NCBI GenBank assembly: GCA_948567375.1
Contig: OX419756.1
Location: forward strand, 30,456,333-30,520,332
Source of the DNA: Lunularia cruciata
Lineage: Eukaryota; Streptophyta; Marchantiopsida; Lunulariales; Lunulariaceae
Reading direction: 5' to 3'
Length of the DNA: 64,000 nt
Part shown: positions 10,019 to 21,379 of the stretch, piece by piece
How the letters are laid out: the number at the start of each line of letters is the position of its first letter
Numbering within the stretch: the first letter of the stretch is position 1
Made by a program: the position numbers and the translations under genes
The notes under the pieces: generated by a model
The model's database searches: none
What the model was told of the DNA's origin: nothing
Seen by the model: the letters and a program-made list of their open reading frames with translations, nothing else

Positions 10019-11432
10019 GGCTGACTAGTAGGTAGTCTGTCATGCATCCCATCACTACCTACCACACTTGCATTAGGATGTATAGGAGCCATAGATGATC
10101 ACTAGTGTGACCAAATCTGTGGCAATGCACACACTGCCTCTATGCTAGTTGTGATGCACCAAAGGGATCAGGTCCGTTGCCTTGAGTGCACTCTCTCCTA
10201 TGGTGAGGTCCACCACAAGTCCAACAAGCAACACCACTACTCACTGGTTGTTGCTGACCCAAAAATGAAGGTAAGGGTCTAGCTCCACTAGGCCCTCTAC
10301 TTGCTCCATAAGATTTGGGCTGTCCACCATGTCCTCAAAAACCAATTGGGCGTGGTGCACTCTGCTACACTCTAAAAGAAGTCACAATTGTGGATGAGGT
10401 CTCCCTACCAAATCTAGATGTCACCACTCTCTCCTCCATCATGTTGACCTCAATACACTTTGCCAAAACAAAGACCACCGCCAAAGTAGGCAAAGTAGTT
10501 TGGAACAATGTAGCATCACAAACTCTATGTTGCAACTCCCTATCCAATATCCCACACCAAAACTAGATTTCTTGAGCCTCAATAACTCCCTAAGCAAAAC
10601 TGATTAGCCACCTTGCATAGGTTCTCTCCAGTCTTCCGTTGGAACTCTTGCAAGCTCCTCAGCTTGTTTGTCCGCACTCCTTGGTAGTTCTACCTCAAAC
10701 ATTGGAAGAACTCCACCATGGGGTTAAACCCCAATACTACACCACCTCTTATAGCAGCACCTCCACTTGTAGTAGCATTATCTCCAGCTAGTGCACCTCC
10801 ACTAGCTCTACCAATGCTACTTGAGCTAAAACTCATGGGTACCGCCGATCTACCCCTAGAAATTGAGCCTAAATTAATGGAGACATAGTTTGGAGACCAA
10901 TACTATCTCCGTAGCTCAAATCTCCTCCAAGTGAGCTCTCCTAAACTCATGGTAGTCATCTATTAGTAGACCCTCCAAATGCTGAAACAAGCCTTTCCAT
11001 GCCATGAAAGGTGTGAACAAAGTCAGGTTTGGAATCTACTACAGATCACACCAACTATCAAACTCTTGGATGAAGTCATCCAACTCAATGGTACCCACTA
11101 TACCCAACTCAATGCCTAGGGTCTTTGGAGGCCCCATAAATCTTTTCCATGTCCCACAACAACGGTGCGGACACACCAAGTGCACTCTTAACTGAATCAG
11201 CTCCTATGTCAAACTCCAACCTCCCACATGCCAATACCAACATAACACTATCCACTAATGTAAATCTAACTTAGACAACTACACTAGGGGAAAGGATGAC
11301 CTAGAACTTGCCATCATAACATGTACTCTCACGGTCTGCATGTCATCACTTCTTCCCTCATCAAAGATAAACAAAGGTAGTCTGATTGGTCATCACTCCA
11401 GCCTCACCATTGAGAGCACACCAGAGCACCAA
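10019..11432 (-). pseudogene. Element A: Gag with two zinc knuckles
   Basis: On the minus strand a retrotransposon Gag core reads FFQCLR*NYQGVRTNKLRS followed by LQEFQRKTGENLCKVANQF (about 10730-10560). Two nucleic-acid-binding knuckles follow. The first is CWTCGGPHHRREC (10226-10188, CX2CX3HX4C) and is complete. The second is CVHCHRFGH (10133-10107), where the last Cys of the CCHC set is lost. Gag packages element RNA into particles. Several stops and frame changes show that the copy is dead. It continues beyond X2 into 6299-5934. Confidence 0.7.
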
Positions 11433-12558
11433 TGCTCTAAATTCAGGGCACCTCATACAAACGTAGTGCAAAAATAGGAAGTAGAGAATGGAGGAGGTCC
11501 AATCACAAGAAATCTAAACAAAAACCGCTCATAAAGTAACACAGGATTGACTTTGCCACCATTTGGCATTTGACATTATAGGAGTTCCCATCTACGTCCT
11601 AAGCTACCAAGATCACCAAGAATGAGATCAAATTGCCTCTCCTAGTCAAAGCTATAAGTGGATAGATAATAGTGAGCCAATCACTAGAAAAAAAAAGTGA
11701 GGATAGACTACTTGGCTAGGGCACCAATTTAGGAACCAGAGATCTAGAGGTCAAACCCTGTTGCAAACAATCTAGCAAGTAAGCAGATTTTGCCAAACAA
11801 TGACCAAGATCTACTCTAAACTAGCTAGCTTCATGCCAGCAAGCTGGCTTGCTAGGCCTTCATATCCTCTCATAGCCCATAGCACTATGCATTAAATCCT
11901 CTAAATGCCTGCTCAAAAATTGCTTCTCTTTGCTCAAAATTTGGCCAGTGCTTCCGCACACCGTCTATCTCACTGCCAAATCTACATCAACCAATGAGCT
12001 TTTGCAAACCAAGGAAAACCTAAACTTTGATTGAGCTACCAATGATTCACCAAGCTTGGAGATACCACCAACACTCACAATTCTTGCACTTGATTTCCCC
12101 TTGACCTCACTTCTATAATGTAATAATTTTGTTTCCACCACTCAAATCAATTCAACTCAAATCAGTACTTGATCTGTCACTCTATAAACTGCCAAAAATT
12201 GGGCACTAATTACAATCAAGCCACACCCACTCTTGCTAAGAGAATCCATGTGATGCTCACCAACCTATGTCCACCATGGCTGGGAACTCAAAGGCTCAAC
12301 ATCAGAGAAGCAAGCTCTCTAGAGCTGCACTTTGAAAGTATACCCCTAGACTTGGGCTAGGTCTGAAACCCTAATTGTCCCATTGACGGCACATCCAACG
12401 GTGCAAATGGTGCAAAGTGACTGTGGGCTCCACCATGAAGTTAGTACAACAAACACCAAATCTGACCGTCAGAAAGTAGTCTACAAGTAATTGCTAAAAT
12501 ACCTCTAACCACTATCACTGCAACTTTAGTGTCCAAGCAATCTAGATGTGATATTACA
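11433..12558 (-). repeat. Probable 5' LTR of element A
   Basis: On the minus strand the sequence starts TGTAATATCACATC at 12558, a typical Ty3/gypsy LTR start, and ends ...TTAGAGCA at 11433, just before a TTGGTGCTCTGGTG stretch that could be a decayed primer-binding site and before Gag. The partner 3' LTR would be outside the window, so the borders cannot be confirmed by LTR comparison. No coding sequence is seen in it. Confidence 0.4.
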
Positions 12559-13019
12559 AATAACATGACAAAATTCATATCCATAAGCTTTGAGAGTAAG
12601 AAACTGAGAGAGAATAGAGGCTTATTAGACTAAGGATAACATGATAGACTTGCTTCACCAAGATTGGGAGGAAGGAGATCTAAGACCAAGGAGTTATGTA
12701 AGGTTTGTGGAAAAGAAGGACTTCCAAACAACCATGAGTGTAATGGAGTACTTTAGGAGACCTTGGTGAAAGATCTTGGAGAGAGTCTTAATATCATGAT
12801 GAAGAAACTAACCTCATTAAATAATTTTCAAAATTAGTGATGGAGTTAATCTTTCAATTGATAAATAAAGTATCCATGAGATTTTGATTTACATACACTC
12901 TAGGATTTGATTATGCATTAGAAATCTTGGAGTTAGCTAAGCCTTTGTTATTTCATATGGTTGACTATTCTCAAATAATGTCAGTCATGTTTTACTCTAT
13001 TAGTTATAGGGAAAAAGAT
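12559..13019. other. Unassigned spacer between elements A and B, with an orphan Cys/His motif
   Basis: The plus strand at 12697-12741 reads CKVCGKEGLPNNHEC, a short zinc-binding-like pattern, followed by about 30 open codons with one stop. The rest is AT-rich with no gene. This could be a scrap of another retroelement Gag. No boundary features are visible. Confidence 0.3.
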
Positions 13020-13441
13020 TGTTAGAAAATACAGTCCCAAGGGACCTCTCGCAATAGCACATCATAAGGCCCATTAAACATAAATCAGATGACTAATAGG
13101 AAATAACATGGTTCACTCCCTGTCCCGGAAGCTACCTCCACGGCTGCTCACACCAGCCTTCAAACATTTATTTCCATTTCACATATGTATATATATACAA
13201 ACACAAGGATAGTCCTTTTGTCATCCTTCTAAACTTCTGAATATAGACCTACGTGACTTCATGAGTATTGACCACTCAAGATATCTAGTCACTTTAATAC
13301 TTGACCTTAGAAGTGACTGAATATATATCTAAACAAGTGATTGCCCATCATCCGCATGATGTATCATGCGGAGTTTCCATCAGTCAAGTTTTGCTCTTGC
13401 TCTTGATCAGGCAAGTCACTTATAGCAAGCCAAACATAGCA
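13020..13441 (-). repeat. 3' LTR of element B
   Basis: Plus strand TGTTAGAAAATAC... to ...ACATAGCA, 422 bp. It matches 17518-17935 through most of its length. A purine-rich tract on the minus strand (GCAAAAGGTGGAG, plus 13442-13456) adjoins it as the polypurine tract. A TATATATATA box is at about 13187-13198. Confidence 0.8.
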
Positions 13442-13470
13442 AACTCCACCTTTTGCTTGTATCCACCTTA

Positions 13471-15255
13471 TCATCCCAAAGAGCAACATTGAATGTTGAG
13501 CAAGTTCATGCATAACTTGAACTTCTCAACAGGAACATGTTTAGTCAACATATCAGCTGTGTTTACCTTTGTGCCAATCTTTTGCAAATTGATTTCACCA
13601 TTTGTCACAGCTTCTCTGATAAAATGATGTCTCACATCAATATGCTTTGTCCTTGAATGATATACTTGATTCTTTGCAAAGTGAATAGGGCTTTGGCTAT
13701 CACAAAAGAGTGTGGACTTCATATTAGGGAGTCTTATATCCTTGGCTAATCTTTGTAGCCATATTGCCTCTTTGGCAGCCTCAGTTGTTGCTATATATTC
13801 CACCTCTGTAGTAGAAAGAGCAATACTAGATTGGAGAGTAGACTTCCAACTTACTGCACCACCAACAAGTGTAAAAGAAAATCTTGTTGTAGACCTTCTC
13901 TTATCCAAGTCTCCGGCAAAATCAGAATCTATGTACCCTGTAGTTCCTCCTTCTTGTTCCTTCTCCACATCAAAGGTAATGCAAATATTTATAGTCCCTT
14001 TCAAGTAACAAAGTATCCACTTCACAACTTCTCAATGTTGCTTCCCCGGATTTGCCATGTATCTACTCACCATGCTCACAGCATATGAGATGTCTGGTCT
14101 AGTGCAGACCATAGCATACATTAAACTCCCAACTGCACTAGCATAAGGAATGTTGGACTTACTTTTCTCTCCTCCTCATTTGATGGACATTGCTCCAATG
14201 ATATCCTAAAATGACTTGCCATTGGAGTTTTCACTGATTTTGCTTTCTCCATGCCAAACCGAGCAAGTAATTTTTTCCAAATATCTCCTTTGAGATATCC
14301 ATAACTTTCCCTTGCTCCTGTCCCAATGGATTTCAATCCCAAGTACACTCTTTGAAGAACCCAAGTCCTTCATATCAAACTCCGTACCAAGTTGTGCTTT
14401 CAATTTCTCCACCTCCACCATATCCTTTGCAGCAATCAGCATATCATCCACATATAGTACCAAGATGATTTAATCAAATACTCTATGTCCATGTAGCTTC
14501 TTGAGGTACACACAACAATCTGATTCACTTTTGTTATATCCTTGCTTCAACATGAAAGTATCAAATTTCATGTACCAAAGTCTTGGACTTTGCTTTAGTC
14601 CATATAAAGACTTTTTTAACCTGCAAACCAAGTTTTGGTTCCTTGGTACCACAAAACCTTCAGGTTGATGCATGTAAATCTCCTCCTCCAATTCTCCATG
14701 TAAAAAAGAAGTTGTAACATCTAGTTGCTCCAACTCCAAGTTGTGCAATGCAACTATTGCCAATAGTGCATGAATTGAAGAGATTTTTCCCATTGGTGAA
14801 AAAATCTCATTGAAGTCAATACCTTCTTTTTGGCTATAACCCTTTGCTACAAGCCTTGCTTTGTATCTATCTCCACCTGATTTTGGAAGTCCTTCCTTCC
14901 TCCGGAATATCCATCTGCAACCAATTGCCTTCTTTCCCATTGGCAATTTTTCAAGTCTCCAAGTTTGGTTCGTGGCCAAAGACTTCATCTCCTCTTCCAT
15001 TGCACAATGCCACTTTTGACATTCTTGATCTTGCATTGCCTCTTCATATGAAGAAGGCTCACCATTCTCCGTAAGAAGAGCATAAGCTACAAATGAATCA
15101 TCAAATCTCTTTGGAGGCCTTCTATCACTATTTGAATACCTATGTTCATGAATCAATTCTGGGCTTTGCTCTCTTAATGGTTCACTTGGTAGATCTACAT
15201 GAGGTGACATGTCTTCATTTCCAAGATCTTTATCTATCTTAACAAAATCTGACAA
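13471..15255 (-). pseudogene. Element B: copia reverse transcriptase and RNase H
   Basis: Copies element RNA to DNA and removes the RNA strand. The minus strand at 15255-14470 reads the copia RT start (AIGCRWIFRRK, YKARLVAKGYSQKEGIDF, ...SLYGLKQSPRLWY). A stop and frame change near 14465 is followed by LYVDDMLIAA (14463-14206), with the catalytic YVDD intact. RNase H is at 14025-13471, with GYIDSDFAGD, STTEVEYIA, LFCDSQSPI and RTKHIDVRHHFIRE giving the acidic residues. At least two frame breaks separate the three parts. Confidence 0.88.
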
Positions 15256-16240
15256 TTTGTTTTCTCTTTTCTTTTGCTATAGTAATAGCCTTCATTGTAC
15301 TAGTCTCATCAAAAACTACATCCCTACTCACAACAAGACAACACCTTTTTGGATCCCATAATCTATATCCCTTTGTATCCTTATCATATCCCAAGAATAT
15401 ACATTTTCTAGATTTGGGATCTAACTTTGTCCTTTGTTCTTGTTGAATATTAACATAAGCTATGCATCCAAATACTCTAAGTGAAGAGTAATCAACATGC
15501 CTACCTGTCCATTTTTCCATAGGTGTCTTACACTCAAGAGCAGTAGAGGGAGAAATGTTTACCAAGTGACAAGCCGTATTTATAGCTTCTGCCCAAAAAC
15601 TCTTCTCCAATCCGGTGTTGCTTAACATACTTCTTGCTTTCTCCAAGAGTGTACAATTTATCCACTTTGCCACACCATTTTGTTGAGGAGTACCCGGTAT
15701 GGTAAAGTGATGGATTATCCCTTCACTCTTACAATATCTATCAAACTCTCCAGATTTGTATTCTCCACCATTATCAGATCTCAAACACTTCACTTTCCTT
15801 CCAGTTTGTTTCTCCATCATCACCTTCCATTGTTTAAAAATAGAGAAGACCTCTGATTTTTGCTTCATGGTGTAGATCCATACTCTCCTAGAGTAATCAT
15901 CAACCAAAGACAAAAATATAATGCTCTAGATTTTGAAGCTATACGTGCAGGGCCCCAAACATCAGAATGCACATAGTCTAAAATCCCTTTGTGCAATGAA
16001 CTCCTGTGGTAAAGCTTACCCTCCATTGCTTTCCTATCACACAATGCTCACAGAATTTTAACGTACAACTTTTTTAAGGCCCTTCAGAAGCTGTTGCTTG
16101 GACAATTCACTTAGACCCCTTTCACTCATATGACCCAAATGGAGGTGCCATAACTAAGTAAGATATTTGGGATCTTCATTTTCAGAAATAGTACTTGCCA
16201 CTCCTCCAATGATGGTCTTTCCAACAAGCTCATAAAGGTT
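15239..16240 (-). pseudogene. Element B: copia integrase with GAG-pre-integrase segment
   Basis: The zinc-binding segment is partly readable (HMSERGLSELSKQQL, FCEHCVIGKQ). The catalytic core follows in a 224-codon open stretch (15913-15239): LVDDYSRRVWI, LRSDNGGEYKSGEF and TPQQNGVAKWINCTLLEKARS. The family has Glu-Arg after NGVA; here it is Lys-Trp, so the third catalytic acidic residue of the DDE triad is lost. The C-terminal part (LDPKSRKCIFLGYDKDTKGYRLW) is typical of copia. It would insert the cDNA; this copy could not. Confidence 0.85.
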
Positions 16241-16640
16241 TCCTATCTTCTTGCCTTCATTACAACCAATGCTCCTTTTGATACCTTAAGTGTTCCATTT
16301 TCTACTCCCCACCTCCAACCAGTTGAGTCCAAAGTGCCTAGTGATATCAAATTCTTCCTTAACTCAGGAACATGCCTTACATCAGCAAGAGTCCTCACAA
16401 TACCATCAAACATCTTAATGTGTATTGTACCAATGCCAATAGCTTTACAAGCCATGTTGTTCCCCATTATTACAGATCCTCCATTGAATGATTTGTACTC
16501 ATGAAACTACTCCTTATTTGGACACATATGGTAAGAGCAACCTGAGTCCAATATCCATGACTCCTCAAATTGATCTTTGTCTTGGGTAACACATAGAACA
16601 TCATCCACAACTCCAGATGACTGAGCAATGCTTGCTTGAT
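16241..16640 (-). pseudogene. Element B: copia aspartic protease
   Basis: SWILDSGCSYHMCPNKE, with Asp-Ser-Gly at 16548-16540, then GNNMACKAIGIGTI and LADVRHVPELRKNLISLG (16467-16243). This is the copia protease followed by the usual strand pattern. A stop follows the NKE, and one frame shift separates it from Gag. Confidence 0.8.
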
Positions 16641-17516
16641 CTGAAAGTTGACCTTTATCCTTGTTGGACTCAAGCCTCTTGTTGTTACAATCCTTCTTGA
16701 AATGTCCAACCTTCCCACAAATCTAGCACTTGCCTTTGAAACCTCCAGTTCTAGACTTGGATCTTGATTTACTCCTGATCTGATCCCTCTCTCTTGTCCT
16801 TCCTCTGATAAATAGAGCCTCTGAATTTGTCTTTTCTTGGTTGGGTCTTTTTTGCATCTCATTGGACAATAATGCTGAAGTGACCTCCTCACAGTTTATA
16901 TCATCCTTCCCATATAGAAGAGTTGTGACCAAATGCTCATATGATAGAGAAAGTGAAGTCAATAACAGCAATGCCTTATCCTCCTCTTCTAACTTAACCT
17001 TTATGCTCATCAACTCACAAATGATTTTGTTGAAAGCATTGAGGTGCTCTATAATACTCTGGCCTTCCTTCATCCTCAACATATACAACTTGTGTTTAAG
17101 AAACAGTCTGTTTGTCAAAGACTTGGTCATATAAAGATTTTCCAGTTTGGCCCATAGTTTTGGTGCAGATTCCTCACTCATAACATTGTATAGCACTTCA
17201 TCAGCAAGGTTCAACCTAATAGTGCTAATAGCTCTGAGATCTGCATCTTCATCTTCCCCATCCTCATCACTTTGTCCTCCTTTTTCTTCTTTAGTGCTCT
17301 ATGCAGTCCTTGCTGGACAAGAAGGTCCTTCATCTTCAGTTGCCAAAGTCCAAAATTGTTTTTCCCATCAAACTTCTCCACTGCAAATTTAGCATTTGAT
17401 ATGGATACCATCCCTGCCATTGCTTTACTATAGACTTGCTTCTGGACCCACTTCCCTGCAACCTCAGATCTCAAGCCCCTCTTCAGGACCAACAAAGCTC
17501 TAAGCTCTGATACCAA
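16641..17516 (-). pseudogene. Element B: copia Gag
   Basis: The N terminus (VEKFDGKNNFGLWQLKMKDL, 17516-17211) and the UBN2-type Gag core (17214-16723, with KLWAKLENLYMTKSLTNRLF and MKEGQSIIEHLNAFNKI) lie in two frames. A zinc knuckle reads C*ICGKVGHFKKDC at 16728-16687; the aromatic residue of CX2CX4HX4C is a TAG stop, otherwise it is complete. Function: RNA binding and particle assembly. Confidence 0.85.
17504..17515 (-). promoter_or_regulatory. Primer-binding site of element B (initiator-Met tRNA)
   Basis: The minus strand reads TGGTATCAGAGC, complementary to the 3' end of plant initiator methionine tRNA, two bases from the LTR end. It is intact. Confidence 0.88.
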
Positions 17517-17517
17517 T

Positions 17518-17935
17518 TGTTAGAAAATACAATCCCAAGGGACCTCTTGCAATAGCACATCATAAGGCCCATTAAACATAAATAGGAGGACTAATAGGGA
17601 ATAATGTGGTTCACTCCTTGTCCCGGAAGCTACCTCCACGGCTGAAACAGGCTCACACCAGCCTTTGAACATTTATTTCCATTTCACACATGTATATATA
17701 TACAAACACAAGGATAGTCCCTTTGTCATCCTTCTAAACTTCTAAATATAGACCTGCGTGACTTCATGAGTATTGACCACTCAAGATATCTAGTCCCTTT
17801 AATATTGACCTTAGAAGTGACTGAATATATATCTAAACAAGTGATTGCCCATCATCCACATGATACAATAAGGAGTATCCATCAGTCAAGTTTTGATCTT
17901 GCTCTTGATCTTGCTTTTGCTCTTGCTCTTGATAA
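17518..17935 (-). repeat. 5' LTR of element B (outer end lost)
   Basis: Homologous to 13020-13441 but the last ~40 bases are missing. A CTCTTG/ATCTTG hexamer repeat at about 17893-17933 is longer than in the left LTR. It abuts element C directly. Confidence 0.75.
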
Positions 17936-17991
17936 TAGAAAAAAATTTAGAGAGAGTAGAAAGGTAGTGAGAAGCTAAGATAGGGAAACTT

Positions 17992-18358
17992 TTGGTTTTC
18001 TTTGGCAAAGTTGGAGAAGATATGGAGGCCATTTTGAGAAACTTTAAGAAAGCTTGCAAACAAAACAATGAGTGGATCTCATTATTGTTTGATTTCCTTG
18101 AGAATATAGCTCTTACTTGGTATGGGTCAAAATACCAAAAGGAAGAGAGGAGAGATGATCAAGAGGAGTCTTGGGAAAGTTTGACTATTACACTCATTGA
18201 AAACTTTCCCTCCAAATGAAAGTTATAAGAGATTGATGAGTGAAGTTAGCTTCCTCAAGCAAGGAAATGGAGAGAAAATGAGATCTTATGTAAAAAGAGT
18301 GTAGAAGTTAGAGTCCTAATTTTTTGTAGTGTTGAAGAAGAGTGGGAACAATGTGGAG
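17992..18358 (+). pseudogene. Element C: Gag fragment
   Basis: An open stretch of 75 codons reads RNFKKACKQNNEWISLLFDF and LTWYGSKYQKEERRDD, the retrotransposon Gag core (the A-x-x-W-Y pattern). The N terminus is missing. Stops follow from 18219. Confidence 0.65.
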
Positions 18359-18950
18359 CTACTATGATTGAAATAGTAGCCATGCTCACAAAGAATTATA
18401 TGGGAGGATTGAAGCTTCTTCCAAGGTAGAAGCTATCAAGACTGCAATTAATATGGATGAGAGTTTGTATAGAGATGAGAGTGATTTGGTAGTGAAGGAG
18501 GTTGTGCATCCTCCACAAGTATGGTGGAAATTTTGGTCCCTTAGTGGTAATGGTTGCACCACAAGTAATATTTACTCTAGTTCTTGCATCTCTACCAAAA
18601 GATTCATTTCAAAACTATCATGGATCAACTTATAGATCTCAAGGTCAATATAATACAAATATAGGAGAATAGAGAAGTGGATCCATATGGTGGAATTTCC
18701 CATAGTTGAATCAACTTACCACCAAAGGATCAAAATTTCCACCATGATTGTGGACTTGTGGAGGATACAAAACCTCCTTCACTACCAAGTCACTCTTATC
18801 TTCATCCAAACTCTCATCTATATAAATTGCAATTTTGATATCTTTGACCTTGGAAGAAGGTTTCAACATATTTCCCCTGACTTCAAATCTGTGGTTTCAA
18901 TCCTCCCATAAATTTCTTGGTGAGCATGGCTACTATTTCAATCATAGTAG
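18359..18950. repeat. Inverted duplication within element C gag
   Basis: The first arm (18359 to about 18580, CTACTATGATTGAAATAGTA...) is matched by the reverse complement of the second arm (18950 back to about 18670). The first 50 bp match with few differences, and ATGGTGGAAATTTTG recurs in both. The second arm carries about 28 extra bases. A transcript would fold into a long imperfect hairpin. X3 is inserted right at the outer end of the second arm. Confidence 0.75.
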
Positions 18951-19510
18951 TTGTGGTACCCACATTTTATTTTTTTTAAGTTTTAAAGAAGAAGTGCATT
19001 GGTAAAGCCGAAGGAAGGCTAAACAAGGAAGAAAGGTGAAGAATTATATGTTTGGCATAAACCCAAAGTTGACCTTGGGTCAAGTCCAAAGGACTTGGGT
19101 TGGATAAGATAAAATACAAAGACAAGGACTTTGTATTGAGAAGTGCGACTTGATCCAAAGACCCTATAACAAACTTCTTTGGGTTCCACCAATTAAGAAA
19201 ATACATGAGAAGAAAGTGACTACCTCGAGACCAAGATGTTCTTGAAAGTGACAGGAAACAACTTCAAAGCATTGGTGAGTGACACAGAGCAGCAACTGAA
19301 GAATGATTGATCAGCAAGGGACTATAAAATTGGATTTCTATGAGGAAGCACTGCAATCTCTAGATGTTATCCTGTTCTTATTTAGAGTCAATCCAAGGGA
19401 ATGCAAATTTTGAATACGCAAGAGGAGTGGGTTAGAATCTTGGATATGATCTTCATAGGCACAGAGTGAGGAAGCACACAATGGCCCCAAAAGTGAGTAA
19501 GTAGAGTGCA

Positions 19511-21255
19511 GTGAGAGGTCTTGCAATGTGTAGATTGGATGTAGTGGCAAGGATTGAGGTCTTATTGAGACTTTGTATCACTTTTTTGGCCTGGAATTGG
19601 AATTTTAGCTTTCCAAGTTTCATGGCAAAGATTGTTGCAAGTGATTGCAAGGATGGGCTGAACTACAAAGGAAAGAGAGGAAATAAGGCTTGATGGACAA
19701 AGTTGGATTGGAGATTAGTCTTGGGTAGAGAAGCAGGAGAGGTATGGAGTACCACCTTCTATTGGAAGTGTGATGCGTTGGAAGAAACTGCCAAGGTTAG
19801 GAATTCCTTTAATCAACCGTGCACAAAGAATAGGTATAAGGTGGATAGTTATAGAGACCCAGTGCAAGGAGGGATTGTGAGCACAATGATGATGATGTTC
19901 AAGCCAGAGTAAACCACCTGTGTCACAATGCAACATACAATATTCTTTCACTAGATGTTTGTGAAAGAAGTGGTAGATTGGACAAAGTGTCTGCACCGGC
20001 GGGTGGGGAAAATGATTACGGGTTGGAGAATGGATATACAACCATATTACTTTGTACCCTTTGTAGCTCAATTCTACTTTGGGCTGAATCTGCTGACTTT
20101 GGAGGAGAGAAGTAGAATGCATTCTCACTTTCATCCGGAACTGTGCAAGGAGGCAAATGCGGATGAACAATATTACATGGAGTGGGTTTGCAAGGGAGAT
20201 GATTATTACATGAAGAGTGGGAAGGAGAGGATAGTAGCAGTCAACCTCTCCATGCTAAAAAATTGAAGTAGACACAAAGGATGAATTACGTCAATACATC
20301 AACAAAAGATGCAAAAACCTAATCTAAAGCCAATGTTGGTGAAAGTGAAGGAATCAATTCCGGGGGAGGAATCAAAAGGAGAAACTGCATCAAAGGAAGA
20401 AGCCTTGGGAGGAGAAGAAGAGTTCACATTATGAAGTGAGGAATCAAGCAGTGGTAGTGAAGGAGAAGCTGAAGTTCAACAACAAGAGAAAGAGTTGTGG
20501 AAGCAGAGCAGACAAGTCCAGAGATGTCCATAATGATGCGGGGGTGTGAGAAGGAAGAAGAAGGTGTCTTGGTATGTCCAAGAGGTGCCAAGGCAAAGAG
20601 AAGTGCTCAAGATGTTGCCGTTGGACCAATTGAGGTTACCACCAAGACAAAGGAGAGCTTAGATGAAAAAACTTTGAAGATACAAAGATCATATCTTTGG
20701 GTAAGGTGCCAGTTGAGGAGTTACCTGCCAAAGGGAAAGATGGTAGAGCAACAACAGGCAGTGTGAAAGAATGGAGTATCTGTCAAATGTAGTATGTCCC
20801 TTGTTGGTATTTTTGCAAAAGAAGGAAAAGATGGCAAGTGCTGACCTGGATATGAAGGATGAATTAGCCATCGTGACAAAGTGGAGTGCGTAGACCTCAT
20901 TGTTGAGAAGTAAGCTAATGCGACTAGAAATGGAAGCCAAAGAACTTTGGGTAGAGGCAATTCTTTGAAAGATTACGAAAGACTTTGTAGTGAGATAAAA
21001 TTAAAAAGGAAGTCAGATTAGAAGAAGTAGGAGTGCAAGTATCTTCAAATCAATTACTTGAGACATTAGAAAAGAGTGGGTCAAGTGAGAAAGATGTAGG
21101 TAGTGCATCCATGATCTCAATTGCAGTTTAGAGTGAAGAAGTAGTAGAAATAGTGGAAGATGTAGTAAAATTAGGTAGACTCAAAGATGGAGAAGTGATA
21201 GGAGGATCATCGAGTTTGGAAGCCAAGGTCGAGGTTGACATCAGATCGGATTAGA
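19511..21255 (+). pseudogene. X-family protein (decayed ORF in X3)
   Basis: 19511-20266 is one frame with the conserved N-terminal blocks: CRLDVVARIEVLLRL, ITFLAWNWNFSF, LDWRLVLGREAGE, YKVDSYRDPVQ, KEVVDWTKCLHR, then YYFVPFVAQFYFGLNLLTL and SHFHPELC. A frame change near 20270-20490 is followed by an acidic stretch and a short helical part (20497-20766). Near 21000-21250 the C-terminal block reads KSGSSEKDVG...EVDI, similar to X1 4600-4790. Stops are frequent. Confidence 0.65.
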
Positions 21256-21369
21256 AACAAATTTGAGATTTGAAGAGGTAGATATAAAGATGTGCATTGT
21301 CATTCAAATCTATAAGTTGGTAAAGTTGTTGTAGAACGGTATAGTTGTTAGTAATGATCAATTGATTTA

Positions 21370-21379
21370 CTATTTAAAG
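21370..21379 (+). promoter_or_regulatory. Possible TATA box of X3
   Basis: CTATTTAAAG lies 680 bp before the 3' end, the same distance as in the other copies even though X3 has a large internal deletion upstream of it. Confidence 0.45.

Larger units (their letters stand above)
1..12558 (-). mobile_element. Element A: Ty3-like LTR retrotransposon encoding a DNA methyltransferase (incomplete, nested)
   Basis: Read from right to left, this element has a probable 5' LTR (12558-11433), Gag with zinc knuckles, an aspartic protease with LDSGA, and a cytosine-5 DNA methyltransferase. It then leaves the window, so any reverse transcriptase and integrase would lie to the left of base 1. Plus-strand elements X1 (1876-5589) and X2 (6300-10018) interrupt it. 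Continuity across X1 is shown by the coding sequence: minus-strand codons ending ...TSYR stop at 5590 and resume at 1870 as PGW, with the 5-bp target TCTAT duplicated. Continuity across X2 is supported by GGTTG/GGCTG flanks. All frames are broken, mainly by TAG and TGA at former CAG and TGG codons. The Gag-protease-methyltransferase order is seen directly; assignment to Ty3-like elements is inferred from the zinc knuckles and protease. Confidence 0.8.
13020..17935 (-). mobile_element. Element B: Ty1/copia retrotransposon
   Basis: A copia element read right to left: 5' LTR (17935-17518), primer-binding site, Gag, protease, integrase, reverse transcriptase, RNase H, 3' LTR (13441-13020). Integrase before reverse transcriptase defines copia. 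The LTRs are clearly homologous but differ by substitutions and indels (for example AAACAGG is absent from the left LTR), so insertion is not recent. The outer end of the right LTR is missing about 40 bases relative to the left one, and the next sequence is element C. No clean target duplication can be assigned. Confidence 0.88.

Noticed and set aside
1-12558. Element A as an endogenous pararetrovirus
   Set aside because: It has two Gag-type zinc knuckles, a probable LTR and an in-frame methyltransferase; no movement-protein or coat-like region is visible.
13712-15074. Plus-strand open stretches within element B
   Set aside because: Antisense shadows of the copia RT and RNase H motifs on the minus strand.
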